Shown: one piece after another, positions 20,791 to 30,338 of the stretch
How the letters are laid out: each line of letters opens with the position of its first letter
Numbering within the stretch: position 1 is the stretch's first letter
Origin: Limnanthes douglasii subsp. nivea
Taxonomy: Eukaryota > Streptophyta > Magnoliopsida > Brassicales > Limnanthaceae
Length of the DNA stretch: 64,000 nt
NCBI GenBank assembly: GCA_036936605.1
Contig: JAUPFV010000004.1
Span: 138,765,473-138,829,472, forward strand
Reading direction: 5' to 3'
Program-made: the position numbers and the translations under genes
Notes under the pieces: model-generated
Seen by the model: the letters and a program-made list of their open reading frames with translations, nothing else
Told to the model about the DNA's origin: nothing
The model's database searches: none

Positions 20791-23583
20791 TTAGGGTTTG
20801 TTCCCTTCGGATGTTCCTTCACCACTACCACCTTTCTTGGGACTTTTGAGTTCAGCACTCGAACTCTCACCAGTTCCCTCTTCATCATCAGTAGTGAAAT
20901 CGATTCTGCTGAAGTAGTTGCGCTTATTACCATCTGCTAGAGTATGAAATGGGATGTCCTCATATTCCACATATTTCCATAAGGGACCAAGAGTCCTCTT
21001 CGGAAAAGTCTCATGGAAGAGAAACACCATGTCAGACTTGACTTCATATATTTTTTCTCAAGGGAATCTATCACTTTATTGGTATATTTATCAACACCTG
21101 CCTGAATAGCTTGCTCCTGCTGCTTCACCAAATCCTCTTTATCTTTGGCCATCTTCGACACCGTACCTTCTAACGTAGTCTTCTCATCGGATAGGGTTTT
21201 GATGACACCATCTTTGGTCTTCAGGTCCTCCTTTAACGTTGTGAGGTCTTTTTCCAAGCCGGCGTACTTAGTCTGAAGCTCAGTTCTGGCAGCCTCCGAA
21301 GTGGTCAACTTGGTTGATGAATCTTCCTTGTCATTCCTCAATGCCTGTATCTCCTTCTTCAGTTATTCTATACTCTAATTGGCATTGAGGATGTTGGTTG
21401 ATAGAGATTCATTGTCAGAGCTGAGGGAATTGATGAGAGTGGTATGACCTTTTACCTGTCTCTCCAAGTCAAGTACTGGTTGGATGTGACCAAGGAGGGA
21501 ATATCTAAGAACATCTTGCTCTCCGGAGATGGAGAAAGACTTACCATTGAAAGTCACCATATTGGCAGAGCTGGAGGGGCGGTATGGACCTGCGAAATCA
21601 TCTTTCTTGGAATCATTGAAGTATAAATCAATGTCCCGAAGAGAACTGATGTCCACTTCTTCATTTCCTTCCCCAGCAGCCTCTTCAGACTGCAGACCTG
21701 TTGGGATTTGTTTTGTAAGGTGGGATGAACAGGGGCCGGTGGAGGTAGAGTCTCCGAATGACGAATAATTATTTCTTCTCCCAAGGTGACTTTCTTCTTC
21801 TTAACAACTTTCTCATCACTGTTGGCCTTTCTTTTCTTGTCCTTCTTGGGAGGCTTGGGTGAGTTCTGGGACTATCCCACTTCCCTTACTGTTTCAGCCT
21901 CCACTACTTTGAGCAGGGCAGCGTCAATTCCCCCTTGGTTCCCCGAACCAGTCCCATCTGTGGCTGCTTGAACCAGCTCTGTTGCAGCTTTCTTCTTGTT
22001 GTTCTTCATCTTGCTGGGAGCTTTTGCTCTGGAAGGTAAAACCAATTTACCATCCTTGGCCTCTGTTCGTTTGAGAATTACACCAGGAAGAGGCGAGGTC
22101 CCTCCGGCCTGTGGTGTTCCACAGGTGGGACCTCACAAAATTTCCCGAAGTGAAGCAGACGTGGAAGACATTCCCCTAATGCTCTGCAGCCCATGCGTTA
22201 AGCTTTGCACAGGTTTTTCCCCTCCTCTAGGTGTCCGGTGAACTCCTTTGGCAACACTAAAAAATGAGTAATTAATTAATCAGAATGGGAACACTTGTAA
22301 TTCAAAAAGGAGAAAAGCATGAGAAACAAAGATAAGAAAAAAACTCACCACTACTTTTCCACTTGCTAGTCATCATGCTATGATTGATGTTGGCCTTGAT
22401 CTTCCTACCGTTCTCCCATGTCCTACTAACAAATAGAAAATGTGTCCTCCAGTTCTTTTCGAACTCCAACAAGTCATCTGCCACTTTGAAGTTGTTCCCC
22501 ATATTGTGATGGTAGTTAGAAATCTGATGTTTCTTGCATAAGCTTGCCACAGCAGCAAACTGCTCCATTGGGAGTGGGATTTTTGACAACCTTGATGCCA
22601 TTATGCAAGCAAGAAGAGAATACCAGGTATTGGGGCTTAGCTGGCTAGGGCAGAGTTTAACTAGGTGGAAGTACGTGACGATTTCTGGGTCCAATGGAAA
22701 CCGAAGTCCCCAGTTTAGCACTTCGGTGAAAATTACCACCTCGTTAAGCGTGCAGTCCATAGGAGTCTCCGAAGTGATAGGTATCCTTACCTTCACTGAC
22801 TCCGGAATCCCCAATTTTTTCCGGATCCGGCCCAACTCAGCAGTGTGGCTGTAGATGTAGTTTATATTTTGTAGAGCCAACAGGTATTGGACACTAACAT
22901 TTTTTAAGCAAGGGCCTACCTTGCCCTCTAGGCACTCCAGAAGCTCCAGATGAGTCAAACAGACCTTGACCTTGCTTTTGCCCTTCTTGTCAGAAGAAAC
23001 ATCCCCCATTTGACCTGATGCCTCGGTTTCAAAGGGAGCCTCCTCAATACTATCTTCCATTACTTCTTCCATCATTGTGGAAGGTTTATCAGTTGCCTTG
23101 GATGGATGGGGGTCAGTTTCTGGTACCGAAGGCTGTTCGGATGGTTGAGTACCTATTGCCTCTAAAGGCATAGTGTCCGGTTGAGGTTGAGATCCGGAGG
23201 GCTTGGCCCTTGGGGCTACTTTAGATGCCTCCGATCCGGAGGGCTTTGGCAGTAAAACATTAGATTGAGTTTTAGTTAGATGGGTTATCCGGCAAGGGGT
23301 TATCTTCTCCGGAGACTTCTCAGCGTCAGAACCCATGGCTATGAAGGGGGGGGGGGGGGGTTTCTGATACTCGAAACAGCTTTTTCTTTAACAACAGAAG
23401 GTTGAGACTCTTGAACAAAAGAGCATGAGGGAATGGGTGAAAGGCTTGGTTTGAATAGATGTCTTGGCCTAGGAGTTTTAGATGAAGATGACCGTTGATC
23501 GGCTACCTGAGTCGGTTTTCTCTTTCTAACTCTGATAGATTTAATCAGCCGCCTTTGACTAGTGTGTTTCTGGCTGTGAACAT
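20791..23583 (-). pseudogene. Element A antisense spliced gene (PF04195-like plus coiled coil), broken
   Basis: The minus-strand start ATG at 23581-23583 gives MFTARNTLVKGG and a stop where B has Trp. From 23336 to 22349 the frame is open: an acidic/Pro-rich region (MGSDAEKSPEKIT), then the PF04195-like region (NEVVIFTEVLNWGLRFPLDP, SQLSPNTWYSLLACIMAS). A donor GTGAGT follows at 22348-22343 and an acceptor TAG ends at 22257, so the intron is 22257-22348 (92 nt). Exon 2 (22256-20791) starts LPKEF, then slips; a coiled-coil part (21341-20937) and the conserved C-terminal segment (MVFLFHETFPKRTLGPLWKY) remain. A run of 15 G at 23346-23360 disrupts exon 1. The function of the PF04195 family is unknown. 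Confidence 0.82.
23346..23360. repeat. G15 homopolymer inside element A antisense exon 1
   Basis: Fifteen G in a row replace the short region before MGSD of element B. The length is likely variable and prone to sequencing error. Confidence 0.85.
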
Positions 23584-23679
23584 AAAACCTCTCAAGAACA
23601 AGTTGAAGGTAAGAATGAAAATCTCTCTAGAAAAGCTTTGAGTGATGAAGACAATAAAATAGTGAAATAGAATGTATAT

Positions 23680-24173
23680 TGATGAGTCCGAATTCGAAGT
23701 GCTCCCCGGAAGGGCAGTCCAAGGTAAAACTCCCCGTAAAATTCGGACAGACTCCAAGCATATTAATTCGAACATGACTTTTTCACCGGACAGATAAATT
23801 CGAACACTATAAACCTAAGGCAGTTCGACCTATGACTAAAGTACTAAAAAACCTAAACACTATCTGACTAAGCTACCTGCACATCTGCTTAAAACTTGTG
23901 GGTCTTTTAACATGACCCGGGTCCATTAAACTTGACCCGAAAGCCCATAAGGGCCCAAATTTCACACTATAAATATCCAACCACCAGCATTAACTAGGGG
24001 AAAGAAAAATTAACTGCTGCCAGGCTGCTTAATTCTCTCTCCACCCTTAAAACACCCTGAAACACTTTGAAACACCTTTAAACACCACCATACCACTGTG
24101 AAACACCCTTACACCGTCTTAATACTCCACTTGAAATTACCAGCCTACCCTCAGGCTACTTTTATCCTCACCA
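23680..24173 (+). repeat. Element B 5' LTR (494 bp)
   Basis: TG...CA ends, same length as the 3' LTR with four substitutions. A TATA box (CTATAAATAT) lies at about 23968-23977. The U5 part is rich in AAACACC repeats (24051-24105). Confidence 0.96.
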
Positions 24174-24175
24174 AA

Positions 24176-24195
24176 TTGGCGACCACAGTGGGAGG
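24176..24195 (+). other. Element B primer-binding site
   Basis: TTGGCGACCACAGTGGGAGG lies three bases after the LTR end, with the TGG complementary to tRNA CCA. The same motif follows the LTR of C (57409-57427) and of the unrelated-looking LTR at 661. A tRNA-Arg primer is reported for the related Ogre group; not verified here. Confidence 0.75.
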
Positions 24196-24246
24196 CGACG
24201 GTGCCTGAATCAAGTATTCAAAACCAAGTAAAGAAATTCTGTCCGA

Positions 24247-25716
24247 ATGAATCCGGATAATCCAGAGCTTCCACCAGCTTTGCTCGAAGTGGTGGAAGAA
24301 AACGATGAATATACTGTCCAAGAGCGTGACAGGTTTAGGGTTAAAATAGAAGCTCTGAGGGCTGAGAAGGCCAAGATGGGCATGAAGGAGAAATCCAAAG
24401 CATCAGTTGCTCATCGCTCGGATAACCCTCAAGAGCATGAGGCTTCAAAAACTCATGTGAGCACTAAAAAGACACATGCCAGTTCTAAAAAGTCTCACCG
24501 GTCCAAGCCTGTGGAGAGTTCTGACTCAAGCTCAGAATCTTCGGACAGCTCTTCGGACAGTGAGGGAAATGAAAAATCCTTTTCCTCCAGTAGTGATGAG
24601 GGGCGAACCAGGAAAAAACAGAAGCAAGTTAAGAAATATTCCAGAAAAAGAGATCACCATGGAAGAATGAAAAGGCACATTGGGAAAGGATCATCTCACA
24701 GCCGGAGGCATATAGACCGGATGCTGGTGGATCCTTTTGCCTTCCATGATGAGCCATGTATCTTTGCAACACCTAATGAGGATACTGCGTTCAGTCGTGG
24801 GAGGAACTGGAGGCAATCGCCATTGTCTTCCAAAATACTGTCCGGAAACCTCCCCAAGAGGTTTGATAGCACCAAGATGGAGAAGTACGATGGTAGTACT
24901 GATCCAGACAATCATCTGGAGCAATTCAAGAACTTCATGATGAACTTTGATAATGATGATAAACTACTCTGCAGGGCATTCTCCCAGTCTTTCACGGGGA
25001 GTGCTCTGAAGTGGTACAACAGCCTTCCTCAGGGTTGTATCAGAGATTTTGATACTTTTTGGGTAGCCTTTCGAAGGCAATTTGTGGGGAGTAAGGAGTT
25101 AAAGGGTAATGGAGATACTATAATCCATTGTGCCCAAGAACCAAACGAATCGTTAAAGGAGTACATAAGTCGTTTTGTGAACACAAAAAACGGGCTGGCT
25201 GATTGCTTTGAACAAGTGGCAATAGCATCCCTGAGACAAGGTTTGAACCCGGGCAACCTGGCCGATTCAGTAACAAGGAAGAAAGCTATGACCTGGGGTG
25301 GGTTGCTAAATCAAGTTGGCAAGCAAATAAATGTTGATGAAACAAAAAAGACCAGGGTGCACAGACAGGTGAGATCCACCCCGGTGACACCAACTCCAAA
25401 TCAGAACCAGTCCGGGAACAAAGCAAGAGAAACCGGACAGGGGCATGGTAGGGCAAAAACTCAGTCTCAACCAGCAGCTCCTGCTCAAAGTCAACAATCA
25501 AGAAACAAAAGGGGACCATGGGTCCAACCGGAGTGGTTTGCAGAACTCAAAGAAAGTGTGGCAACCATTTTCGATAAAACTAAAGATGAAGTACACTACC
25601 GGAGACCAGCAACCTTGCAGTCTCCCAGAGAACACCGAAACAGTTCTTTTTGTCAATATTACAATGATATTGGCCATACTACTGATGATTGCATAGCATT
25701 GAAGAAAGAGGTTTAG
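24247..25716 (+). pseudogene. gag: Element B Gag (489 codons to a TAG)
   Basis: The ATG at 24247 (MNPDNPELPPALLEVVEEND) matches the start in C. Domains: coiled acidic N-terminus, Ser/Asp-rich and Lys/Arg-rich low-complexity region (residues 60-140), retrotransposon Gag core about 240-335 (FTGSALKWYNSLPQ, FWVAFRRQFVGSKELKGNGD), and a zinc-binding motif at 469-482. In A and C that motif reads C-Q-Y-H...GH...C; in B the first His (472) is Tyr. The stop at 25714-25716 (TAG) replaces a CAG found in A and C, a C-to-T change at a CHG site, so it probably arose in this copy. Otherwise Gag would run on into protease. Confidence 0.92.
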
Positions 25717-26589
25717 AACCTGATTGAAAGAGGGAAATTGGGTGCATACGTTAAAAGGAGAGGAGGCAACAGGCCTGACAACACTCACCGGGCTGGTCCG
25801 GTTAATGCTGCCCCAGAAGGGGCTATGGTAATCGTTGAAAGGTTTGATGTGGAATCTGAATACTTGGATCCTGATCCAACAAGGAACAGAGTGGGTGCAA
25901 TAGAGGAGCGTTCCAGGTCGGTCTCCGGGCTCATTAAATTCTTTGAGTCCTTGACAATTTTCGGAGGAGACACTGTAACGGCTCCTACCACTTCATCAAG
26001 AAAGAGGCATGTTCATAATTTGGCTACCCAGCTAGAAGGGGGCATGACCTCTTATCAATCGTCAAGTTTATTCCCATTCATTGTCTTTGATGGGGATGAT
26101 TTGAGAGACATTGCTGGCCCTCATGAAGATGCTGTTGTCATAGGAGCATCAATAGGGGGCAATGAGATAAGGCGAATCTTGGTAGATACTGGGAGCTCGG
26201 CCAATATCCTTTTCCTTGATACTTACAAGAAAATGAAGAATCCAGCTGTGATTCAGAAATCAGACAGATCGATCGTAGGCTTCACGGGCAGCTCAGCCGA
26301 TGTAATCGGTGAGTTCGAAGAAGAAGTATTGTTGGGCAGAGGCCCTTTCAAGAAAACTGTCAGAATACTTTTCATTGTGGTGGATTGTCCCACTTGCTAC
26401 AATGCTATTCTAGGGAGATCTTGGCTCTCTAGGATGCATGCAGTGGCTTCGACAGTCCATCAGTGTTTAAAATATGCTGTTCAGGGGCAGGTTGGGGTTG
26501 TCCGGAGCAGTCAAAAAGTTGCAAGAGAATGCTATGCCACTGCCTTGGCTCCACGAACGCTGGGGGCAGTCCGTATAAATAACCAATAG
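25717..26589 (+). pseudogene. Element B linker and aspartic protease, ends at TAG
   Basis: In frame with gag. Positions 25738-25980 form a linker ending the Gag part. The retropepsin active site is intact (ILVDTGSSANILF, Asp codon at 26185-26187). The flap-side segments GFTGSSADVIGEFEEEVLLG and NAILGRSWLSRMHAV follow. The frame meets TAG at 26587-26589, in CAA-TAG-CAG-TTT. Element A has TAG at the same codon; C has TAT there. Confidence 0.9.
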
Positions 26590-29500
26590 CAGTTTGAGGG
26601 CCTTTCTGGGGGTGAGGGTGAAATTGATGACCCCAGAGAGACCCCCGGAGTGTTGATCCCAATTGAGGAGGTTGAAACACATTGCTTAGAAGAAGGAAAA
26701 ATTATCAAGATAGGGTCCAAAATGCCACAAGTATTGAAAGAAGAGATGTTAAAATTCTTAAAAGACCATCAGCATGTTTTTGCTTGGTGCAACGCTGATG
26801 TTACTGGAGTTCCATCAGAGGTGATTTCCCATCACCTATCTGTCTGGAGAGATGTGGCACCTGTGGTGCAAAAGAGGAGAGCTTTCTCAAAAGAAAAGGC
26901 TGATGTCATTGTACAAGAGGTTGACAGACTCACAAAGATGGGGCACATTAAAGAATCTCAGTACCCTTTGTGGACTGCCAATCCAGTCTTGGTAAAAAAG
27001 AAAAACGGTAAATGGCGAATGTGCATTGACTTCACAGATCTCAACCGAGCTTGCCCAAAAGACCTGTATCCGGTTCCCCGGATAGACCAGTTAGTAGATT
27101 CTACTTCTGGAAACAAATTACTCTCCTTCATGGATGCCTTCTCCGGGTACAATCAAATCCAGGTGGATCCAAAAGACCAAGAGCATACCACTTTTGTTAC
27201 TGATAGAGGTCTACACTGCTATAAGGTGATGCCCTTTGGCTTGAAAAATGCTGGGGCTACTTATCAAAGGTTAGTCAATAAAGCGTTTGCTGATCAGATT
27301 GGAAGAAATATGGAGGTCTACATTGATGATATGATGGTGAAAAGTATGGATGAGCAGCTGCACTTGTCCGACCTCCAGGAGACTTTTGCCAACCTGGCTA
27401 AGGTGAATTTAAAGTTAAATCCTGAAAAATGTGTGTTCGGAGTACAGTCCGGGAAGTTCTTGGGGTATATTATAAGTGAGCATGGAATACAGCCCGACCC
27501 GGACCAGCTCAATGCCTTGTTCCAAATGGAGCCTCCACGAAATATTAAAGAAGTACAGCGATTAACGGGGAGGTTAGCTGCTTTGAACAGATTCATCTCC
27601 AGGTCTTCGGACAGATGTGCTCCATTTTTTCAAACCTTGAAGGGTGCAAAAGGGTTTGAATGGACACCACAGTGTGATGAGGCATTCAATGAAATTAAGA
27701 AGCATTTGTCCTCTCCCAAGACTTTGTTCAAACCAATTGATGGGGAGACTCTTTTTGTATATCTGGCTGTTTCAAGTTGTGCCATCAGTGCTGTGCTAAT
27801 AAGGGAGGTTAATGGGTATCCTCACCCAGTGTACTATATCAGCAAAAGCTTGATTGATGCTGAGAAGCGTTACCTAAAACTTGAAAAACTAGCATTGGCC
27901 TTGGTGATAGCAGCAAGAAAGATGAGGCCTTATTTTCACGCTCATCCTATTATTTTCCGAACATCTTTCCCTTTAAAGAATGTCCTTCAAAAAGCAGACA
28001 TTTCAAGCCGAATGACAAAGTGGTCAGTAGAGTTGGGGGACTTCGACATAGACTTTGCTCCTCGAACAGCAGTAAAAGCTCAAGCTGTGGCTGATTTTCT
28101 GGTCGAATTCCATTCTGATAGAGACTCAGAACAACCTGCTGATTCAAAAGACAAAAAAGTGTGGATTGTCCGAACAGACGGAGGATCCAGTGCCATAGGA
28201 TCTGGGGCAGGGATATGTCTCACTTCCCCTTATGGTGATAACATGTTCCAAGCTATTTGTTTTGCTTTCAGGGCGTCCAATAATGAGTCCGAATACGAAG
28301 CAGCTATAGCTGGGTTGAAGTTGGCTTACATCTGTGGAGCAAAAAGGGTCAAGCTGCTAAGTGACTCCCAATTGCTTGTCCACCATGCCTTGGGCCTATC
28401 AGAAGCTAGAAAGGAACAATTGATCAAATATTTACTTCTCTTGAAAAATGAGGCAATGAAGTTTAAAGCTGTTGTCTATGAGCATATTCCCCGGACAGAG
28501 AATGAGTTAGCAGACTCGTTGGCAACAATAGCATACACGGAGTCCTATCCATGGATCCATGTGCTTGAAAGTCCTTCTATTCAACTTGATGAAGGGGAGA
28601 AAGAGGAAGTCTTTGAAATACAAGTAAACCCGCCTCAAGACTGGAGGTCTCCTCTTATACAATATATGTCCGATGGCATCGTACCTTTGGATAAATCTCA
28701 AGCCAGAACATTAAAGCATAAGTCTCGTGGTTTCGTCATGATTAGAGAGGTCTTGTACAAGAAATCCTATAGCAAACCTCTCCTACGCTGTTTAGGAGAT
28801 CATGAGTCACAGATGGTTCTCTCCGAATTGCATGATGGTGAGGGATCAGCCCATTGTGGATTTAGAGCATTGACAAGAAGAGTGCTTCTCTCCGGATATT
28901 ATTGGCCATCAATAATGAAAGATGCCAAGGAGCTGGTAAGAAGATGTGACCCATACCAGAGGTACAGCAATGAAATTCATATACCAGCCATTCCTTTGGA
29001 ATCAATTTCTGAGCCCATCCCTTTTGCTCGATGGGGATTGGACTTAGTTGGGCCTCTCCCTATGGCGTCCGGAGGGCGTAAAACCATAATCATAGCCATT
29101 GACTACTTTTCGAAGTGGGTAGAAGCAGCCCCCTTGGCAGGGACAACATCAAAGGCTGTTATAAAATTCATTCTATCCAACATATGTTGCAGATTTGGTG
29201 TCCCCCAAAGAATAACAACAGACAATGGGCCACAGTTTGACAACAGAGAAATGGAGAGCTTCTGTGCCTCAAGGGGTATTCAGCATTGCTTTTCTTCACC
29301 TTTCCACCCACAGGCCAATGGGCAAGTTGAGGTGGCTAATAGAACAATACTGTCTGGTTTAAAGAAGAATTTGGAAGGGGCTGCCGGGAAGTGGCCTAGT
29401 TATTTACAAGAAGTCTTGTGGGCCTACCGGACAACACCTGGGGCTGCAACACAAGAATCACCTTTTGCCTTGGTCTATGGGATGGATGCAGTAGCCCCCA

Positions 29501-29877
29501 TAGAGAAGACACTCCCCTCCTTTCGAGTCCACAACTTCTCCGAACAGGCTAATGAAATGGCAGTTAGAAACCAACTTGATTTAATTGAAGAAAGGTGAGT
29601 AAAAGCTCATCTTAGAGTGGCACACTATCAGGGCTTGATGAGAAGCAGGTTTGCTTCTAAAGTTAAAAGAAGGGACTTTCAACCAGGAGATAAGGTGTTG
29701 AGGAAAGTGTTCTTGCATACCAAGGAAAAGCTCTTCGGAAAACTGGCCCCAACTTGGGAGGGTCCCTATACTGTGGTTGAAAGAATCAAGCCTGGGACAT
29801 ACTGGTTGGAAGACAAAGATGGCAGGGTTTTAACTCACCCTTGGAATATTGAGCACCTTCGAATGTACTTGGAATAA
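26590..29877 (+). pseudogene. pol: Element B Pol: RT, RNase H, aRNH and integrase
   Basis: In frame after the TAG, open from 26650 to a stop at 29596-29598, then open to the natural end at 29875-29877. RT: NPVLVKKKNGKWRMCIDFTD, FMDAFSGYNQI, PFGLKNAGATY and catalytic YIDD at 27319-27330. The RNase H (FVYLAVSSCAISAVLIREV) lacks the usual first Asp. The aRNH has its Asp at 28177 (VRTDGGSS), NNESEYEAAIAGL, LLSDSQLLVHH and ENELADSLA, so it is complete. Integrase has D, D and E (WGLDLVGPLP, TDNGPQFDN, GQVEVANRT), but the zinc motif reads CDPY where C has CDPC. The 29596 stop is TGA from a CGA-type Arg. Confidence 0.93.
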
Positions 29878-29883
29878 AGTTTA

Positions 29884-29971
29884 TGTAAATATTTACTTGT
29901 TTAAACATCCATGTAAATATTTGGGGGCATACCACTTCCTCTCTTCGGCGCCACGGAGAGCTTTCAATAAA
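29884..29971 (+). promoter_or_regulatory. Element B sense 3' end signals: TGTAAATATTT pair and AATAAA
   Basis: TGTAAATATTT occurs at 29884 and 29912, followed by TTGGGGGCAT and AATAAA at 29966-29971. It could be a UGUA far-upstream element with a poly(A) signal, or PUF-binding sites (UGUANAUA). Confidence 0.6.
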
Positions 29972-30195
29972 ACTTGGAGTCTTTTTAAACAATTTTCTAA
30001 GTTTTTGCAAAATTCTGGTGATTGTCATACTATCCGGACTGAAAGATCTAAGGGCTACTTAAATTCTAGCCAGAGAAACTAAACACTCTCACAACACAAT
30101 AACTCAAGACTACTTAAACTCCAACTATTTAAACAGATTATAAAAGAAGAGAATGGATGAGCAAAACAAAACATTCATTCAACAACGTAAAATTG

Positions 30196-30298
30196 CCTTG
30201 GCCTTCCAAGGACTTTTTAAGTAAGTTTGGGTGCAGAACAAAAATCTGTCCGAATAATTCGGACAGCATCACAAAAAAGGTGCCTTGGCCTTCCAAGG
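30196..30298. other. Element B twin hairpins with central palindrome
   Basis: CCTTGGCCTTCCAAGG occurs at 30196-30211 and again at 30283-30298 (6-bp stems, 4-nt loops). Between them CTGTCCGAA-TAA-TTCGGACAG (30246-30266) forms a 9-bp stem. This lies just past the antisense stop, so in its 3' UTR. Confidence 0.8.
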
Positions 30299-30338
30299 AC
30301 TTTGGTTCAAGTGAAAGATAAACAAAACAGATTATAAA

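Noticed and set aside
24247..29877. Element B as an Ogre element
   Set aside because: Ogre elements have an extra ORF before gag and a much longer leader; here gag starts 73 bp after the LTR. It is Tat-lineage but not Ogre by layout.
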